In this document: positions 26,594 to 35,616 of the stretch, in pieces
How the letters are laid out: each line of letters starts with the position of its first letter
How positions within the stretch are numbered: the stretch's first letter is position 1
DNA from: Celeribacter sp. PS-C1
GTDB taxonomy: Bacteria > Pseudomonadota > Alphaproteobacteria > Rhodobacterales > Rhodobacteraceae
Direction: 5' to 3'
Length of the DNA: 64,000 nt
Assembly (NCBI RefSeq): GCF_019429625.1
Contig: NZ_JAHXRW010000004.1
Span: forward strand, 62,001-126,000
Position numbers and translations under genes: made by a program
The notes under the pieces: generated by a model
Seen by the model: the letters and a program-made list of their open reading frames with translations, nothing else
The model's database searches: none
Told to the model about the DNA's origin: nothing

Positions 26594-26827
26594 CTACCGC
26601 AGCCACAGCCGATAGTTCCGTTCCGGCGGCGCCTCTGGCGGAAGACCGATGTCATGCCGCAGATGCGGGCTCAGATGGGCGAGGCTTTTGGCCAAACGCG
26701 CGTCATGCCTCAGCGCGCGCCGCGCGGCAAAAGCCGCCTTGAGCACAGGCCAAAAGCCGTGGTTTTCGATCAAGGGTTCAAGGTGATGCCGCAGCGAGAG
26801 CGGCGCGGGAGGAAGAGTATCCAACAT
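26594..26827 (-). CDS. Small DUF1127-like protein
   Basis: A 77-residue basic protein. The segment LAHLSPHLRHDIGLPP resembles the HL-RDIGL end of DUF1127 (YjiS-like) proteins, small Arg-rich proteins some of which act in RNA or phosphate regulation. The N-terminal part is not typical, so the assignment is tentative. It converges with icd, ending 6 bp from the icd terminator. Start ATG 26827. Confidence 0.55.
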   Translation of the reverse strand: MLDTLPPAPLSLRHHLEPLIENHGFWPVLKAAFAARRALRHDARLAKSLAHLSPHLRHDIGLPPEAPPERNYRLWLR

Positions 26828-27303
26828 GAGAAATGCCCGACAAAAGCCGGCCTTTTATGAAGATTTGTAAGGATATGGGCGGCGCCACCTGTAAGACTGA
26901 ACAGACGTTCAAACACAGGTCATGAACCGGCCCATCACGAAGACAGAGCCCGGCAGAGGCGCGTTTTCAGGGAAAATATCTGTTAAGATCGTCGAGCGTC
27001 GCATGCTCCCTGCCCACGTTGAACCCCAGCCGAACGGTTTTGTCCGCGTCCGGCGTGTCCTCGAAGGGTGCGTTGCGTGATAACAGTCATGTCGCCCTCC
27101 AATGTGGCCAGTTTCAATAAGATCAACATGACGGACGCCCGAAATTCAGGCAAAGGCTTTTTTCTTCCCCGACGAAAGCGTGACCTTTTCGCCGCAACGG
27201 CCCGCCAGCCCTTGCCTCTCCGGCGGCACTTCGTCAGGTTGTGAGAATGAGCGCCCAACCTGGTGCGCCCCTCAACATCCACGAATAACACTCAGGGACA
27301 GTT
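26828..27303. other. Gene-poor region with a possible coding remnant
   Basis: 476 bp between the DUF1127-like gene and hupE. On the minus strand a 40-codon stretch (26967-27086) has protein-like composition (NAPFEDTPDADKTVRLGFNV near its start, DDLNRYFP at its end) but follows a TGA and has no ATG in frame. It could be the 3' end of a decayed or frameshifted gene. The longer open frame on the same strand (26983-27291) looks non-coding. Confidence 0.4.
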
Positions 27304-27870
27304 ATGAAAAAACACCTTCTGACCGGCCTCTTCGCTCTTGCCGCCAGCCCCGCTCTCGCCCACCTGCCGCCGGCACAGCAGGGGTCTTTCATGGCGGGCG
27401 CGTCCCACCCGCTCTTTGGCCTCGATCATATCATCGCCATGGTCGCCGTCGGCATCTGGGCCCTTCAGATCGGTGGCAAAGCGGTCTGGGCCATTCCCGC
27501 CGGATTCGTCGGCGCGATGGCTCTGGGCTATTTCGGCGGCATCACGGGCCTGTCCCTGCCCTTCGTCGAACCTATGATCCTCGCATCCGCGATCCTGATC
27601 GGTCTTCTGGCCACCTTCGCCGTCAAACCGGCTTTGGCCGGCGGCGTGGCCATCGTGGCCCTGTTCGGCCTATTCCACGGTCATGCCCATGGCGCCGAAC
27701 TTGGTGCGGCCAATGCGCTTGGCTTTGGCCTGGGCTTCGTGATCGCCACCGCCGCGCTTCATGCCGCTGGCATCATGGCCGCCCAACTCACGGGTCGCGC
27801 CTTGCCCTATGGCCCGCGTCTCTTGGGGGCCGTTGCGACGCTTCTGGGGCTGTCGCTTTTGATCGGCTAA
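27304..27870 (+). CDS. hupE: HupE/UreJ family nickel/cobalt permease
   Basis: A 188-residue membrane protein with a signal-like N-terminus (ending near ALA at 19) and six further hydrophobic helices. The metal-binding motif SHPLFGLDHIIAM lies near residue 34 and a His-rich FHGHAHGAE near residue 122, both typical of HupE/UreJ, which imports Ni2+ (sometimes Co2+). No hydrogenase or urease genes are adjacent. AGGGA precedes ATG 27304. Confidence 0.9.
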   Translation: MKKHLLTGLFALAASPALAHLPPAQQGSFMAGASHPLFGLDHIIAMVAVGIWALQIGGKAVWAIPAGFVGAMALGYFGGITGLSLPFVEPMILASAILIGLLATFAVKPALAGGVAIVALFGLFHGHAHGAELGAANALGFGLGFVIATAALHAAGIMAAQLTGRALPYGPRLLGAVATLLGLSLLIG

Positions 27871-27964
27871 GTCCCACATTTAATTAACCAAAAGCTTCAG
27901 ATTGCGCGGGCGAAAATCCGCGAAACTTTTATTTGTTATATTGGCCTTAATCCTCGTGGAACTA

Positions 27965-27986
27965 TGTTCTTCGGAAACGGAGAACA
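27965..27986 (+). promoter_or_regulatory. Leader hairpin with GNRA tetraloop
   Basis: TGTTCTTCG-GAAA-CGGAGAACA forms a 9-bp stem (one wobble) closed by a GAAA tetraloop, 15 bases before the ATG at 28002. This is a stable RNA fold; its function is unknown. Confidence 0.5.
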
Positions 27987-28001
27987 GAAGGTTTCCCGAT
28001 C

Positions 28002-28607
28002 ATGCAGATTTCCTCTGCCGCACAGCTTTGGGCGCAATCGCGCCTGCGTCAGGACCCGCAAGACCCGAAAACCGCCGCTCAGGATGCCGGCGGTTCTTCT
28101 GTCGCAGCGGACACTCAGAACCGGAAAAGTGCCAGTAAGGATACGGATCAAAGCGAAGGCCCGTGGGACACCTCCGCCGCGCGCAAAACCATCCGAGGCG
28201 CGGCCGATGTCTTTGCCAAATATGACCTGACAAAGATCACACCCGCCCAGATCGACGCGCTGACCGCCGATCTCAAAGTCGCGCGCTTTGACGATCTTGG
28301 CTTTGCCATGTCGCTCGAACGCCAAGGTGCGGCCTATCATGCAGAGATGGAGGCCTCCGGCAGCGTTTACGGCATCGGCGACGAGGATTTCGACGCCGAC
28401 GCCCCGGTCGATCTCATCGCCAAAACCCGCTCCGAGCTTGCCTTGGCGCAGCGCTATGGTCAGGACACCGTGCGCCTCTCGACCCAGCTTTTCAAACTGG
28501 AAGAGGCGCAGATGAGCCGTGCCAGTGGGGCCTCCGCCCCCTCCTCCGCCCCGCAACTGGCCGAAACCTTGGTGTTGTTTCAGGCCCAACGTCTCTGGGT
28601 CGAATAA
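28002..28607 (+). CDS. Hypothetical protein
   Basis: A 201-residue soluble protein I do not recognise. The first 60 residues are polar, Gln/Asp/Ser-rich and probably disordered. The core (about 55-160) is helical and acidic (ITPAQIDALTADLKVARFDD; VYGIGDEDFDADAPVDLIAK). The C-terminus ends LVLFQAQRLWVE. The pattern resembles small flagellar or motility-associated accessory proteins of Rhodobacteraceae, but no flagellar genes are nearby and I would not name it. Codon use matches its neighbours. A hairpin with a GAAA loop precedes it. Confidence 0.75.
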   Translation: MQISSAAQLWAQSRLRQDPQDPKTAAQDAGGSSVAADTQNRKSASKDTDQSEGPWDTSAARKTIRGAADVFAKYDLTKITPAQIDALTADLKVARFDDLGFAMSLERQGAAYHAEMEASGSVYGIGDEDFDADAPVDLIAKTRSELALAQRYGQDTVRLSTQLFKLEEAQMSRASGASAPSSAPQLAETLVLFQAQRLWVE

Positions 28608-28726
28608 GCCCCACCTCGCGAAGCGTGTGCCATTCTTTTCATCACGCGCACGGGTCATGACCGCGCCAAGATCATGTCGCTCAGATTTCGCTGGACAGGT
28701 CAGTAAAGCTGTCCTAAATCTGCCCT

Positions 28727-29350
28727 ATGCCAGCCCCTATGCCGATCCCACAAAACGCCCAGAAACACAGCCTCTTCGAGGATGCTCAGGGTTTTTCCAT
28801 TGCGCTGATCACGACCGCGATCGGCCTGACGATCATTGCCCAGCTCGGGTTCATCACCGGCCAGACCGCAGGCCTCGCCTTGGTGATTTCCTACCTGACG
28901 GGCTATTCGTTTTCCTGGGTATTCTGGCTGATCAACATCCCCTTCTATGTGCTGGCCTGGTTCCGTATGGGCGCTGAATTCACAATAAAGTCAGCGATTT
29001 GCGTGACGATCCTCTCAATTCTTGTGGCGGTGATCCCGGACTGGATGACATTCTCGCATCTCGATCCACTCTTCGGCACCATCGCTTTCGGTATCCTGAC
29101 GGGCTACGGGCTTTTGGGCACGTTTCGACACAAGGGATCTCTGGGTGGTCTCGGTGTGGTCGCGCTTTACGCACAAGACCGCTTTGGAATCCGCGCGGGC
29201 GTTGTGCAGCTCTGCTTCGACGCTGTGCTCTTTACCGTCGCCTTCTTTCTTTTCGAACCGACCCGTGTCCTGTATTCGCTCTTGGGCGCGGTGATCTTGA
29301 ATGGTGTGATCGCCTTCAATCACCGCCGCGACCGGTATATCGCCGATTAA
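28727..29350 (+). CDS. YitT family membrane protein, paralogue 1
   Basis: A 207-residue inner-membrane protein with about five or six hydrophobic helices. ITGQTAGLALVISYLTGY and FRHKGSLGGLGVVALY match the YitT (DUF161) family, whose transport role is not established. It ends in NHRRDRYIAD. The next gene, 38 bp downstream, is a paralogue with the same tail (NHRRDRYIAM) and the same two motifs. No strong ribosome binding site; ATG 28727 or 28739 may start it. Confidence 0.88.
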   Translation: MPAPMPIPQNAQKHSLFEDAQGFSIALITTAIGLTIIAQLGFITGQTAGLALVISYLTGYSFSWVFWLINIPFYVLAWFRMGAEFTIKSAICVTILSILVAVIPDWMTFSHLDPLFGTIAFGILTGYGLLGTFRHKGSLGGLGVVALYAQDRFGIRAGVVQLCFDAVLFTVAFFLFEPTRVLYSLLGAVILNGVIAFNHRRDRYIAD

Positions 29351-29388
29351 GACCGCCCACAGACACCGTAGAGGACAGACAAAAGACC

Positions 29389-30003
29389 ATGCCGACGGAC
29401 GCGCAAAAGCCCGAAAAACACACGTGGTTCGAGGACCTTCAGGCCTATCTTTTCGGCACCTCCATGTGTGCCTTCGCCCTCGTGATGCTGCGCTCTTTGG
29501 GGCTGATCACAGGTCAGATGGCCGGGCTGGCCGTGTTGATTTCCTATGTCACCGACCTGCCCTTCGGCTGGGTGTTTTTTGCCGTGAACCTGCCGTTCTA
29601 CTGGTTCGGTTACAAACGCATGGGCAAGGTGTTCGTGGGCAAAACCTTTATCAACGTGGCGCTGATTTCCGTGCTCTCCGAATGGTTCCCCACCATGGTC
29701 TCTTTCGAAGGGCTCACGCCGTGGTTCGGTGCGGTGATGGTTGGTTTCATGACGGGTGCCGGCCTCATGGCGATCTTCCGGCACGGCGGCTCTCTCGGCG
29801 GCCTTGGCATTCTCGCGCTCTATCTTCAGGACGCGACCGGCTTCAAAGCGGGCTATGTCCAGCTGGCTTTTGACGCCTGCCTCTTTGCGGTCGCCTTTTT
29901 CGTCTTGCCCTTGCCGCTCGTGCTCTATTCTCTGTTGGGCGCGATTGTCGTCAACCTCGTGATCGCCATCAACCACCGCCGCGATCGTTATATTGCTATG
30001 TAA
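29389..30003 (+). CDS. YitT family membrane protein, paralogue 2
   Basis: 204 residues, same topology as the preceding gene: LITGQMAGLAVLISYVTDLP and FRHGGSLGGLGILALYLQD line up with paralogue 1. Overall identity looks moderate, so the duplication is not recent. Start ATG 29389; the open frame upstream is a shadow of paralogue 1. An SMR exporter gene follows 29 bp later, and the three genes probably form one transcript of small membrane proteins. Confidence 0.88.
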   Translation: MPTDAQKPEKHTWFEDLQAYLFGTSMCAFALVMLRSLGLITGQMAGLAVLISYVTDLPFGWVFFAVNLPFYWFGYKRMGKVFVGKTFINVALISVLSEWFPTMVSFEGLTPWFGAVMVGFMTGAGLMAIFRHGGSLGGLGILALYLQDATGFKAGYVQLAFDACLFAVAFFVLPLPLVLYSLLGAIVVNLVIAINHRRDRYIAM

Positions 30004-30032
30004 AACAACGTGTAATCCGAAAAGAGTGCCCG

Positions 30033-30368
30033 ATGCCGACCCAATATATTTTTCTCATTCTTGCGATCTGCTTTGAGGTTGTCGGCACCACAGCCATGGC
30101 CGCGTCCCAGCAATTCACCAAGCTGATCCCCGTCCTCATCCTCGTGGTGTCCTACGGGCTGTCGTTCTACTTCCTGTCGCAAACGCTCAGAGTTGTGCCC
30201 GTCGGCATTGCCTATGCGGTCTGGTCAGGGTTGGGAATTGTGCTGATCTCTGTGATCGGGCTGGTGTTTTTGGGGCAAAAGCTCGACTTCCCGGCGATCC
30301 TTGGCATGTCGATGATCATCGCGGGCGTGCTGGTGATCCACCTGTTTTCTCAGACCTCTTCGCATTAA
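30033..30368 (+). CDS. Small multidrug resistance (SMR/EmrE) family exporter
   Basis: A 111-residue protein with four transmembrane helices. The essential membrane-embedded glutamate is present (CFEVVGTTAMAASQ, Glu15), as is the YAVWSGLGIVLISVIG motif of helix 3. The family exchanges protons for cationic compounds such as quaternary ammonium or guanidinium. The subtype (drug versus guanidinium) cannot be decided here. It works as an antiparallel dimer in the inner membrane. Confidence 0.93.
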   Translation: MPTQYIFLILAICFEVVGTTAMAASQQFTKLIPVLILVVSYGLSFYFLSQTLRVVPVGIAYAVWSGLGIVLISVIGLVFLGQKLDFPAILGMSMIIAGVLVIHLFSQTSSH

Positions 30369-30373
30369 GTGCG

Positions 30374-30397
30374 TCAGGCGGGCCAACGCCCGCCTGA
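30374..30397. terminator. Bidirectional hairpin between the SMR and M48 genes
   Basis: TCAGGCGGGC-CAAC-GCCCGCCTGA, a perfect 10-bp stem between convergent stops. There is no strong T run on either side, so it may stabilise 3' ends more than terminate. Confidence 0.65.
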
Positions 30398-30400
30398 TCA

Positions 30401-31414
30401 CTATTGCATCTCGCGAATGCGCGCGGCCCGGTCCGCTGAGTCCGGATGGGTCGACATCCACTCGGGCGCCAGACCGCCATAACGCCGATCCAACTCCTCA
30501 AAGAACCCGGCCAAGGCTGCACCGTCATACCCCGCGGCCTCCGCCGTGCGCACGCCGACGTCATCCGCCGCGCGCTCATGGGTGCGAGAATAGGCCAGCG
30601 AGAGGACCACACCGCCGTCGAGGATGAGATCCTCGAGCACCGGCCCAACATCACCCGCCATCATGCCGATCAGCACATAGACCGACAGCGACCGATAGAG
30701 TTGGCGCAGCGAATGGCGTTCACTGATATGGGCCATCTCATGCCCCAACACGCCCGCGATCACATCGGCATCGCCAAATTGCTCGATCAAAGCATCGGTC
30801 ACAACAATGGTGCCGCCCGGCAATGCGAAGGCGTTCGGCCCCATCTCGTCGATGTCGCGAAACTCAAGCGTATAGGCCCCGTATGGTGCCTCGGGCGCCA
30901 CAGAACGCAGCGCATCGAAAATATCACGGATCTCGGCTTGCCGCGCATCAGAGAGATCGCTTTCCTCTGCAAAGGTGCGGTCGATCATCAGCATATTGCC
31001 GCGATCCATGCTTGTGACCACGGGCGCAGGCGTTGCCAAAATCGCGAGAGAGACCAAAAGGTCCAGCCCCCAGCGCCAAATCGCGATAGCCCCCAAAATG
31101 CACACAACCGCGAGAAGCGCCAGACGCGGATGCCAGCCTTCGAGCCGCGCGAGCCAGCCGCCTGTCGTCACCACGCCGAGCGCGCGAAGGCCCTCGCGGT
31201 CCGTCGTCTCAAACCGCATGCCTTCGTCAAAGGACAAAATATCGCGCCCCGCCGGTCCGACCTCGTGATCGATGGGGGTGCCTCGCGCGAGAACCTCCCC
31301 CGCTGCATCGCACAGACGAAGCTCAAGCCCTGAGCGCTGAAGCTCCGCCGCGATGAGCCGGGAGGTGCCGGGGGCATAGGCTTGCCCCCGAACCGGTGAA
31401 TAGCTGTCCGCCAT
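30401..31414 (-). CDS. M48 family metallopeptidase
   Basis: A 337-residue membrane-anchored zinc protease. The zinc site HEMAH is near residue 225 and the third ligand comes from SRTHERAADD near residue 280. The N-terminal 100 residues are a small domain followed by a transmembrane helix (about 97-120), so the peptidase domain (about 150-337) lies on one side of the inner membrane. Most similar in layout to the HtpX/YcaL/LoiP group. It follows the DUF898 gene by 3 bp, an association seen in other proteobacteria; the pair may act in membrane protein quality control (inference). Confidence 0.9.
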   Translation of the reverse strand: MADSYSPVRGQAYAPGTSRLIAAELQRSGLELRLCDAAGEVLARGTPIDHEVGPAGRDILSFDEGMRFETTDREGLRALGVVTTGGWLARLEGWHPRLALLAVVCILGAIAIWRWGLDLLVSLAILATPAPVVTSMDRGNMLMIDRTFAEESDLSDARQAEIRDIFDALRSVAPEAPYGAYTLEFRDIDEMGPNAFALPGGTIVVTDALIEQFGDADVIAGVLGHEMAHISERHSLRQLYRSLSVYVLIGMMAGDVGPVLEDLILDGGVVLSLAYSRTHERAADDVGVRTAEAAGYDGAALAGFFEELDRRYGGLAPEWMSTHPDSADRAARIREMQ

Positions 31415-31417
31415 GGC

Positions 31418-32476
31418 TTACATGGCCACGCCGAGATCAATACCCTCGAAATCGACATAGGCATCGCCGATGGCCGAGGTTTTCTGGGCTTCACCGCCAA
31501 CAAACTCATCAAGCGAGCCATTGGGCGCGACAAAGGTGTTAGCCGCCAGATAGCGCGTCATGCGGATGCTCGCGAGCGGGGTCAAAAGACCCAGGGAAAT
31601 CACCACGAGGAACGCGTTGGAAAACGCCACCCACAGAAGACCCGCCGGCGAAATGGTCGAACGGAACTTATGCCCGCCTTCCAACTGGGTGCCCGCAAAG
31701 ACGGCGTTGCGCAAGAACGCCTTGTAGATGAAAGCCATCGGCACAAGCGCCACCAAAGCCACCACATAGATCAGACCAAAGCGGATCATCATCTCCGGGG
31801 TGGGATCCGCAGTTTCCATTGCGAGTGCGGTGAAAACCTCGCCCGCGCCGATGGCCCAAAGGCCGATGCCGCCGATCACCAGCATCCAGAGGATCGCGAG
31901 GACAAAGGCTTTGTAGAACGGGCCGATGGGGCTTTCGAAGTGGAATTTCGCCGTGCCATAGCGGTGATTATTAGTGGAATAGCTGTGCTGTGCGCGGATC
32001 ACGAACGGCAGCGCCAGATAGAGCGTAAACACCGCCAGAATGGGATAGAGCAGCATGGTGCGCAACGCGCCCCAATAGTTGCCCTCGAAATCGAAACGCA
32101 GCCCGGACCACGAGGTCATGCGGGCGTGAAACCGATAGGCTTTGTTGATCAGTGTCGGCACGTAGAGGATCAGCACGAGAAGAAGAAGAAGCCCCAGCGG
32201 CGGCAGCACGGTCACAATGATCTGGAACACGACATAGGCGACGATCACGATCAAACGCCCGATGAAAATCTGTTTGCCGGTGGCGTGATAGTCGAAACGA
32301 CGACCCTCGATCTCGGTATGTTGGTAGAAATATTTCAACCGGCGCACCTTGGCCCAAGCCGAATAAATGCCGAGCGTCACGATGCTCAAAAGGAGGTTAA
32401 CAATCCACACGCCGAAATATTCGCGTGCGGTCCCGGAAAACACCACCGGGCGATACTCTTGGTCTTGCACTCTCAA
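31418..32476 (-). CDS. DUF898 (YjgN) family membrane protein
   Basis: A 352-residue inner-membrane protein with about six hydrophobic segments. Family markers include FSGTAREYFGVWIVNLLLS near the start, WAKVRRLKYFYQHTEI, and the repeated HARMTSWSGLRFDFEGNYW pattern. Function is unknown for the whole family. It is co-transcribed with the downstream M48 peptidase gene (3 bp gap). Start ATG 32476. Confidence 0.9.
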   Translation of the reverse strand: MRVQDQEYRPVVFSGTAREYFGVWIVNLLLSIVTLGIYSAWAKVRRLKYFYQHTEIEGRRFDYHATGKQIFIGRLIVIVAYVVFQIIVTVLPPLGLLLLLVLILYVPTLINKAYRFHARMTSWSGLRFDFEGNYWGALRTMLLYPILAVFTLYLALPFVIRAQHSYSTNNHRYGTAKFHFESPIGPFYKAFVLAILWMLVIGGIGLWAIGAGEVFTALAMETADPTPEMMIRFGLIYVVALVALVPMAFIYKAFLRNAVFAGTQLEGGHKFRSTISPAGLLWVAFSNAFLVVISLGLLTPLASIRMTRYLAANTFVAPNGSLDEFVGGEAQKTSAIGDAYVDFEGIDLGVAM

Positions 32477-32710
32477 TGTCCCTTATTATTTGAGAAGAAT
32501 TATCTTTTTTAAAAATCGGATATCGCTTGAATTTGCAAAGGTAAAATTTCGGCGGCTTGTCCCCGTTCCGACACAGAAACCGGCACCGGAACGGCTTGCG
32601 GGCCGCGCAAACCGCCTAAAACCTCTCAAATGCGGTTTTACGTCTGGCTTTTTGTCCCGGACCGAGGTAGGCGCAAGCCAACTCATTTTCACCACGGAAA
32701 CCCCTACCCT

Positions 32711-34531
32711 ATGGATCTTCGCAATATCGCCATCATCGCCCACGTTGACCACGGCAAAACCACGCTCGTGGACGAGCTTCTGAAACAGTCGGGCACCTTC
32801 CGCGAAAACCAGGCCACCACCGAACGCGCCATGGACTCCAACGATCTGGAGCGTGAGCGCGGCATCACCATTCTGGCGAAAGCCACGTCGGTCGAATGGA
32901 AAGGCCATCGCATCAACATCGTCGACACGCCCGGCCACGCCGACTTTGGCGCCGAAGTCGAACGCATCCTCTCCATGGTGGACGGCGTTGTCCTATTGGT
33001 GGACGCCGCCGAAGGTCCGATGCCGCAGACCAAATTCGTGACCTCGAAAGCGCTGGCTCTCGGCCTGCGCCCGATCGTTGTCCTGAACAAAGTCGACAAA
33101 CCGGACGCAGAACCCGACCGCGCGCTGGACGAATGTTTCGACCTCTTCGCCTCCCTGGACGCAAATGACGATCAGCTCGACTTCCCGCATCTCTACGCCT
33201 CCGGTCGCTCCGGCTGGTGTGACGCAGAGCTCGATGGGCCGCGCAAGAACCTCGATGCGCTGTTCAACCTGATCCTGAACCACGTCCCGGCCCCGCGTCA
33301 GCTTAAGCATCAGGACGAGCCGTTCAAAATGCTCGCCACCACGCTCGGCTCCGACCCCTTCCTCGGCCGCCTTCTGACCGGTCGCGTTGAAAGCGGTAAG
33401 ATCAAAGCCGGCGCCACCGTGCAGGCTCTGACCCGCAACGGCCAAAAGATCGAGCAATTCCAGGTCAAGAAAATCCAGGCCTTCCGCGGTCTGGCCATGG
33501 CTGAGATCGACGAAGCTATCGCGGGCGACATCGTGTCCCTCTCGGGCATGACCAAAGCAACCGTGTCCGACACGATCTGTGCGCTCGAAGTCGATGAGCC
33601 GCTGGAAGCCCAGCCGATCGATCCGCCGACCATCACCGTGACCTTCGGCATCAACGACAGCCCGCTGGCTGGCCGCGAAGGCAAGAAAGTCCAATCCCGC
33701 GTGATCCGTGACCGTCTCATGAAAGAGGCCGAAACCAACGTCGCGATCAAGGTCAAGGACACCCCCGGCGGCGAGGCCTTTGAGGTCTCCGGTCGTGGCG
33801 AATTGCAAATGGGCGTTCTGATTGAAAACATGCGTCGCGAAGGGTTCGAACTGTCGATCTCCCGCCCGCAGGTGATCATGAAAGAAGAAGACGGCCAGCG
33901 CATGGAACCGGTCGAAGAAGTCACGGTCGACGTGGATGACGAATACTCCGGCGCCGTGATCGAGAAGCTGACGGGCGCCCGCAAAGGCGATCTGACCGAG
34001 ATGAAACAGCAGAACGGCAAAACGCGCATCATCGCGCATGTGCCGTCGCGCGGTCTCATCGGCTATCACGGCGAATTCCTCACCGACACCCGCGGCACCG
34101 GCGTTTTGAACCGCGTGTTCCACGGCTGGACCGCCTACAAAGGCCCGATCCCGGGCCGTCGTCAAGGCGTTCTGATCTCCATGGAAGACGGTGAATCCGT
34201 GGCCTACGCGCTGTGGAACCTCGAAGAGCGCGGCAAGCTTTTCATCGGCGCTCAAGCCAAGGTCTACCAAGGCATGATCATCGGCGAGCATTCGCGCGAT
34301 AACGATCTTGAAGTGAACCCGCTCAAAGGCAAGAAACTCACCAACGTGCGCGCCTCCGGCACGGACGATGCGGTGCGCCTGACGACGCCGGTGACGCTAT
34401 CTCTGGAAGAAGCCATCGCTTACATCAACGATGACGAGCTGGTCGAAGTGACGCCGGAGAGCATCCGTCTGCGCAAACGCTACCTCGACCCGCACGAGCG
34501 CAAGCGCAACGCCAAGGCGGCTCAGATCTAA
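32711..34531 (+). CDS. typA: Translational GTPase TypA/BipA
   Basis: A 606-residue ribosome-associated GTPase needed for 50S assembly and stress or cold adaptation. G1 AHVDHGKTT near residue 12, G2 RGIT, G3 DTPGHADFG near 75 and G4 NKVD near 129 are all present, followed by EF-G-like domains and the BipA-specific C-terminal domain. I start at ATG 32711 ([17 protein letters not shown]); codons upstream are not part of the protein. 234 bp lie before it with only AT-rich sequence and no clear motif. A terminator follows. Confidence 0.98.
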   Translation: MDLRNIAIIAHVDHGKTTLVDELLKQSGTFRENQATTERAMDSNDLERERGITILAKATSVEWKGHRINIVDTPGHADFGAEVERILSMVDGVVLLVDAAEGPMPQTKFVTSKALALGLRPIVVLNKVDKPDAEPDRALDECFDLFASLDANDDQLDFPHLYASGRSGWCDAELDGPRKNLDALFNLILNHVPAPRQLKHQDEPFKMLATTLGSDPFLGRLLTGRVESGKIKAGATVQALTRNGQKIEQFQVKKIQAFRGLAMAEIDEAIAGDIVSLSGMTKATVSDTICALEVDEPLEAQPIDPPTITVTFGINDSPLAGREGKKVQSRVIRDRLMKEAETNVAIKVKDTPGGEAFEVSGRGELQMGVLIENMRREGFELSISRPQVIMKEEDGQRMEPVEEVTVDVDDEYSGAVIEKLTGARKGDLTEMKQQNGKTRIIAHVPSRGLIGYHGEFLTDTRGTGVLNRVFHGWTAYKGPIPGRRQGVLISMEDGESVAYALWNLEERGKLFIGAQAKVYQGMIIGEHSRDNDLEVNPLKGKKLTNVRASGTDDAVRLTTPVTLSLEEAIAYINDDELVEVTPESIRLRKRYLDPHERKRNAKAAQI

Positions 34532-34562
34532 GTCTTCTGAGTATTTCAGCTGCAATGAAAAC

Positions 34563-34592
34563 AAAGGCTCGCCCTCACCGGCGGGCCTTTTT
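34563..34592 (+). terminator. Terminator after typA
   Basis: AAGGCTCGCC (34564-34573), loop CTCACC, GGCGGGCCTT (34580-34589), then T residues; one wobble pair. Confidence 0.85.
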
Positions 34593-34688
34593 CGCAATCC
34601 TGCGCAGAGACTGTGCGAGCGGTTTGACACTCCGGGCTTAGAGATTGGCGATGATTGCGCTATCGTTCTTCCATAAAGGAGGGTCGCC

Positions 34689-35270
34689 ATGCGCAAAATT
34701 CAAACTCAGGGCGTGCATCACATCACCATCACCGGCGCCGACCGACAGTCGACCATCGACTTTTGGGAGGGCGTTTTGGGCATGCCCTTCGTCTTTGACC
34801 AACCCAATCTGGACGCGCCGGAACAAGGCCATCTCTATTTCGATCCGGGCGACGGGCGACTGATCACGGTCTTCACCTCGGAGGATCGCAAACCGGGGCG
34901 GCACCGGATTGATCAGGGGCCGGGCTCGCTGCACCATCTGGCGTTCAATGTCTCGAAAGTGACCTTTGATCAGGTGGTGGACCGGCTCGACGCACGCGGG
35001 GTGAAACACTCGGGCGTCAAAGATCGGGGCTTTATGGATTCGATCTACTTCCGCGAACCCAATGGCATGTTGATCGAGCTGGCCTCTTACCGGTTTGAGC
35101 CGCCTTTGGGCTTTACACACACCCATGTGCTGCACCGCGCACATCTGATCCGAGTCGCGGCGGGCGATGATCACATTGATCGGGAACATCTCGCCGATGC
35201 GATTGAGGAATTGTTGCACGAGGGCACAAACTCGCTCGCGACTGATCGCGCGGCAAAAAATCCCTTTTAG
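34689..35270 (+). CDS. VOC superfamily (glyoxalase/ring-cleavage dioxygenase-like) protein
   Basis: A 193-residue protein with one VOC domain pair: GVHHITITGAD with the first metal-ligand His near residue 10, then LHHLAFNV (second His) and FREPNGMLIELASYRFEPP carrying the Glu ligand. This fits a metal-dependent extradiol dioxygenase or glyoxalase-like enzyme. The C-terminal 50 residues (LADAIEELLHEG) are an extension beyond the domain. Substrate unknown. AAAGGAGGG lies before ATG 34689. It shares a bidirectional terminator with the DUF1330 gene. Confidence 0.87.
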   Translation: MRKIQTQGVHHITITGADRQSTIDFWEGVLGMPFVFDQPNLDAPEQGHLYFDPGDGRLITVFTSEDRKPGRHRIDQGPGSLHHLAFNVSKVTFDQVVDRLDARGVKHSGVKDRGFMDSIYFREPNGMLIELASYRFEPPLGFTHTHVLHRAHLIRVAAGDDHIDREHLADAIEELLHEGTNSLATDRAAKNPF

Positions 35271-35276
35271 GCATGA

Positions 35277-35307
35277 AAAACGGCGCGGGAAATTCCCGCG
35301 CCGTTTT
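35277..35307. terminator. Bidirectional terminator between the VOC and DUF1330 genes
   Basis: AAAACGGCGCGGG (35277-35289) pairs with CCCGCGCCGTTTT (35295-35307), a perfect 13-bp stem with A-tract and T-tract ends that can serve both converging transcripts. Confidence 0.93.
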
Positions 35308-35325
35308 CACATCATGTGAAGGGTC

Positions 35326-35613
35326 TTACTCTTCCGTTTCGACCACCAAAAGCTCCCGCTCAGAGGCACCCTTGGCATGGCTTAGCGCCTCTTGGTATTC
35401 CGGCGAGTGGTAGCAGGCGACAGCGGCCTCGACCGTGTCAAACTTCGCCACCACATTGCGCGGGCGGTCCTTGCCCTCAAGCTGCACATAACGTGCCGCT
35501 CGGGCGATGAATTTGCCGCCGTGTTTGGCGATGGCCGGACCGGCCAGCTTGGCGTATTTGCCGTAGGCCTCCTCGTCGGTGACGGTCACATGGGCAATCC
35601 AGAGCGCGGGCAT
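35326..35613 (-). CDS. DUF1330 family protein
   Basis: A 95-residue protein of the dimeric ferredoxin-like fold: WIAHVTVTDEEAYGKYAKLA at the start, GGKFIARA and FDTVEAAVACYHSPEYQEA later on are standard DUF1330 features. No function is established for the family. It starts 3 bp after the alaS stop and shares that transcript, ending at the bidirectional terminator. Confidence 0.92.
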   Translation of the reverse strand: MPALWIAHVTVTDEEAYGKYAKLAGPAIAKHGGKFIARAARYVQLEGKDRPRNVVAKFDTVEAAVACYHSPEYQEALSHAKGASERELLVVETEE

Positions 35614-35616
35614 GGC

